DNA from: Cohnella lupini | Lineage (GTDB): Bacteria > Bacillota > Bacilli > Paenibacillales > Paenibacillaceae | Assembly: GCF_003386205.1 (NCBI RefSeq) | Contig: NZ_QRDY01000001.1 | Location: 806,001 to 870,000, forward strand | Direction: 5' to 3' | DNA: 64,000 nucleotides | Part shown: piece after piece, positions 61,534-64,000 of the stretch | How positions within the stretch are numbered: position 1 is the stretch's first letter | How the letters are laid out: each line of letters starts with the position of its first letter | Made by a program: the position numbers and the translations under genes | The notes under the pieces: generated by a model | Seen by the model: the letters and a program-made list of their open reading frames with translations, nothing else | The model's database searches: none | Told to the model about the DNA's origin: nothing

Positions 61534-62862
61534 ATGGGTAAGCCGGTTACGATATATCCTGCCATTCTCGATGGATTTCTGTCCAACCCGGGCATTGGCT
61601 TTACGGCAGCGCCAGGGCTGATGAACGATCCGGAGGCCGTCTACGATAATCTTGGCGCACGTCAGAATCAATACAAATTCTCCGATGAAAGCGTTACCTT
61701 CAATCATCCCGACAGCAAAGTCTATTTCTTCAGCATGAAGTGGAAGGACCTCGAAACCGCGAAGGGCGTCTACCGATGGGAAGTCGTCGAAGAGAAGTTG
61801 CGGCTTGCCAAATCCCACGGCTGTAGCGCGATCGTCCGTTGCTCTCCGTATGCCTTAAGCCCGGAGGACGACATTCCGGAATGGTTCCGCGCGGATTATC
61901 CGGAGAAGCCGGAATTTCCCTTCTGGAGGGTAGATCCGATCACGACGCCGTACGCCGCGCACTGGGCAGACTTTATCGGAGCCTTCGCCAAGAGATTCGA
62001 CGGTCATCCCGTAATTAGCTCCGTCGATTTAACCATCGTAGGCGCATGGGGAGAAGGCGGCGGAACCGAATTTATGAGGAAGGAAGCCATCAAACGAATT
62101 GTGGACGCTTATCTGGACGGGTTTAAGATCACGCCGCTCCAAGCGCTTCTGCATGACCCGGTATCCATGAAGATCATCAAGGACCGGAAAGGCAAAGTCG
62201 GCTTCAGAGTGGATTGTCTAGGAGATATGGGCGGGTTTCATGGAGAGAGATGGTCTCATATGACGGATTTCTACCCGCAAAATATTCAAAACTTCCAAAT
62301 GGGCGATGCATGGGAGAAAGCGCCGGTCGTATTCGAGGCATGCTGGCATATGAACGATTGGTTCGTTCAGGGCTGGGATCTCGATTACATCATCGAAGAA
62401 TCTCTGAAATGGCATATTTCCTCCTTTAATAACAAAGGAACGATTGTACCGGAGCCTTGGAAGGGCAAAGTCGAGCAATGGCTAAAGAAAATGGGGTACC
62501 GTTTCGAGTTGCGAAAATTGACGTACGATTCGGCGGTGGAAGCCGGCGGGGAGCTTAGCATCAGGGCTCTCTGGGCAAATGTTGGCGTAGCCCCGTTATA
62601 CAATCGCTATCCGCTTATCGTTCGCCTTACGAGAAATGAACTTACGCATGTTTTCACCAGCAAGGAGGACCCGAGGGAATGGATGCCGGACAGAGATATT
62701 CTGTGGGAGGAAAGCTTCGCCATTCCCGTCGACTTGCCGGTGGGCGAATACACGCTGGAGATCGGGATCGAGACCGGCGTGGAGGAGATCGGAACGCTCC
62801 GTCTTGCGATCGATGGAAATAAGGACGGCTATTACCAGATGGGCATAGTACGGCTTGGATAA
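61534..62862 (+). CDS. DUF4832 family glycosidase-like protein
   Basis: 442 residues from ATG 61534 (GGAGGAG 10 nt upstream); a GTG at 61513 with GGGAG 7 nt upstream is an equally good start and would add seven residues. N-terminal TIM-barrel-like part with FSMKWKDLETAKGVYRWEVVEEKL and SPYALSPEDDIPEWF recalls GH42-type beta-galactosidase folds; DUF4832 fills the C-terminal half (from about 255, GYRFELRKLTYDSAV). Acidic residues in IVGAWGEGGGTEFM might be catalytic. No signal peptide. Likely carbohydrate use under LacI control. Confidence 0.82.
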   Translation: MGKPVTIYPAILDGFLSNPGIGFTAAPGLMNDPEAVYDNLGARQNQYKFSDESVTFNHPDSKVYFFSMKWKDLETAKGVYRWEVVEEKLRLAKSHGCSAIVRCSPYALSPEDDIPEWFRADYPEKPEFPFWRVDPITTPYAAHWADFIGAFAKRFDGHPVISSVDLTIVGAWGEGGGTEFMRKEAIKRIVDAYLDGFKITPLQALLHDPVSMKIIKDRKGKVGFRVDCLGDMGGFHGERWSHMTDFYPQNIQNFQMGDAWEKAPVVFEACWHMNDWFVQGWDLDYIIEESLKWHISSFNNKGTIVPEPWKGKVEQWLKKMGYRFELRKLTYDSAVEAGGELSIRALWANVGVAPLYNRYPLIVRLTRNELTHVFTSKEDPREWMPDRDILWEESFAIPVDLPVGEYTLEIGIETGVEEIGTLRLAIDGNKDGYYQMGIVRLG

Positions 62863-62881
62863 GAGAGGGGATAACGGTTCT

Positions 62882-64000
62882 ATGGGAACGACGATCGATT
62901 TTCATGCTTGCATGGCTTATTGCGATTTCGATTATTTGCCGGAAGGGCTGGAGCGTAAGTACAAGAACTACGTGCCGGACGACCGAGCCCTATTGATTCC
63001 CCGTGAATTCCTGTCGGGGCTGTATGAACGACATCAAGTTCCCGAGCACGCGCGCCTATTGATCGATCAAGGCATTGAAGCCATCGAGAACGATTCCGTA
63101 CTGTTTTCATTTACCAAGTTCCTGACGGCGGACATGTGCACGGCACGTAACCGTTGCGATGACGACTTCTATAAGGATATGAAGCCAGGATGCATGAAGG
63201 AGTTGCGAGATAGGTATTCATTTATACTCCTTCTGGCTTGTATCCGTCCTAGCTTAAGCATGTTGGAGGAGCGCGGCGTTCCCATCGCTTATTACGAAGG
63301 GATTCCGCACCAGTTCTTGAAGGGGCAATTCGAGAAAATAATCGGCAAAAGCGATTTTAACGTTCACGATTTTCCTTGGGTCATGAATTTCTATACTTGC
63401 TCTATCTTTTTGCTCGACCGCTTCTATTTTATCCCGCATCGTTTTGAAGACTCGTTTACATTATATAGGCATCAGGATTCACGAGAGGTCGTTGCGCTCA
63501 TGCATGCGGATGAGGAATTCCGTAGCGACGGGCAAGTGAACGGGATTAACGGCGTTTACGATTCCGAAGGGACATTCCGTTCGGAATGGAGGGAAGATGA
63601 CGGCGCGATTACGGCTAACCGGATTAATCCGATGGGATTCGTCGAGCGGGATCTCATAACGCTAGAGAAGAGGGAATGGGATCCGGCGCTTCATAAAGGG
63701 GATATGATGCTGGCGCTTCATATCCCTTCCGGGCCAGGATATACACCCGAGAGAATCAAGACATCAATGGCTATGGCTATCGCATTCTATGAGCGCTATT
63801 TCCCGGAACTGGCTATAAGAGGCTTCTGGAGCGAGAGCTGGCTTTACGATTCAAGGCTCTCCTTGATTCTGGATCCGGAGAAAAGCAATATCGTTAAGGT
63901 TCAGAGGCAATTCTACAATTATCCGATTAGGGAAGGGGACGGCATGCTCCGCCAAGAAGTGTTCGGGGACCGGAATGCCGAGCCGTCTTCAAGCAGCCGT
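62882..64000 (+). CDS. Acyltransferase-domain protein (GNAT-like), N-terminal part
   Basis: 373 codons from the ATG, 19 bp after the previous stop; the frame runs off the window. MGTTIDFHACMAYCDFDYLPEG and KPGCMKELRDRYSF belong to an N-terminal acyltransferase domain (NAT_N type), and the C-terminal part VALHIPSGPGYTP-like, FWSESWLYDSRL and QREFY-like segment match the GNAT_C domain of these paired enzymes. Relatives accompany glycoside-hydrolase genes in Paenibacillus, so it may modify sugars, with no experimental support known to me. Ribosome site GAGAGGGG is 12 nt away. Confidence 0.75.
   Translation, partial: MGTTIDFHACMAYCDFDYLPEGLERKYKNYVPDDRALLIPREFLSGLYERHQVPEHARLLIDQGIEAIENDSVLFSFTKFLTADMCTARNRCDDDFYKDMKPGCMKELRDRYSFILLLACIRPSLSMLEERGVPIAYYEGIPHQFLKGQFEKIIGKSDFNVHDFPWVMNFYTCSIFLLDRFYFIPHRFEDSFTLYRHQDSREVVALMHADEEFRSDGQVNGINGVYDSEGTFRSEWREDDGAITANRINPMGFVERDLITLEKREWDPALHKGDMMLALHIPSGPGYTPERIKTSMAMAIAFYERYFPELAIRGFWSESWLYDSRLSLILDPEKSNIVKVQRQFYNYPIREGDGMLRQEVFGDRNAEPSSSSR

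Overview
The window looks like a chromosomal segment of a spore-forming Bacillota, most likely Paenibacillaceae (Paenibacillus/Cohnella type). The signs are strong AGGAGG-type ribosome binding sites, frequent TTG and GTG starts, RNase J, a hexameric NADP-type glutamate dehydrogenase, VanW and PQQ-propeller secreted proteins, a YtrA-type ABC operon, an Amj-type flippase, and a modular extracellular polysaccharide lyase carrying a dockerin. No rRNA, tRNA, transposase, CRISPR array or phage gene was found. The identification rests on gene content, not on a database search.

Layout. 0-6.8 kb: partial AI-2E-type permease, PQQ-like propeller protein, exported protein of unknown function, VanW protein, and a GAF-histidine kinase/LuxR-type regulator pair. 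7-12.7 kb: azoreductase, a 51-bp minisatellite, a YhgE/Pip membrane protein, a Rossmann protein, a DUF2203 protein, and a guanine-class riboswitch whose terminator consumes the aptamer (predicted ON switch) ahead of an EamA/DMT exporter. 12.7-18.9 kb: RNase J, a two-part hypothetical protein, Asp/Glu racemase, gdhA and a TipA-like MerR regulator followed by a highly folded intergenic RNA candidate. 19.1-22.4 kb: ytr-like GntR/ABC/permease operon with a clear operator, then a hairpin-bearing tandem repeat. 22.6-24.4 kb: trhO with a cysteine-rich SufR-like regulator. 24.5-28 kb: a Tat-dependent GMC dehydrogenase with its own TatC and TatA. 28-30.2 kb: DUF3105 protein and an MFS transporter.

30.3-33.7 kb is visibly AT-rich and holds small orphan genes (pentapeptide-like, GyrI-like, lipoprotein, membrane proteins, a frameshifted DUF3951-like gene), suggesting acquired DNA. 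33.9-39.8 kb: secreted amidase, LysR/CynX-type MFS pair, a deletion scar joining tetR and SDR remnants, a cupin and an RDD protein. 40-43.6 kb: class B penicillin-binding protein, an unknown protein and the lipid II flippase Amj. 43.7-49.8 kb: three paralogous GNAT acetyltransferases, a fourth GNAT whose start codon reads ATA, two secreted proteins and a decayed bioB. 50.4-54.2 kb: a 1266-residue rhamnogalacturonan lyase with cohesin, FIVAR and dockerin modules. 54.6-60 kb: remnants, then TetR/SDR, SDR and AraC/aldo-keto reductase modules. 60-64 kb: LacI regulator divergent from a DUF4832 glycosidase-like gene and an acyltransferase cut by the window end.

The most unusual signals are the guanine-class riboswitch wired as a genetic ON switch in front of a drug/metabolite exporter, the unassigned structured RNA after the MerR gene, the ATA-start GNAT, and an aldo-keto reductase that has lost two of its four catalytic residues. 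Coordinates of starts were chosen by Shine-Dalgarno spacing and family alignment from memory; no similarity search or folding program was run.
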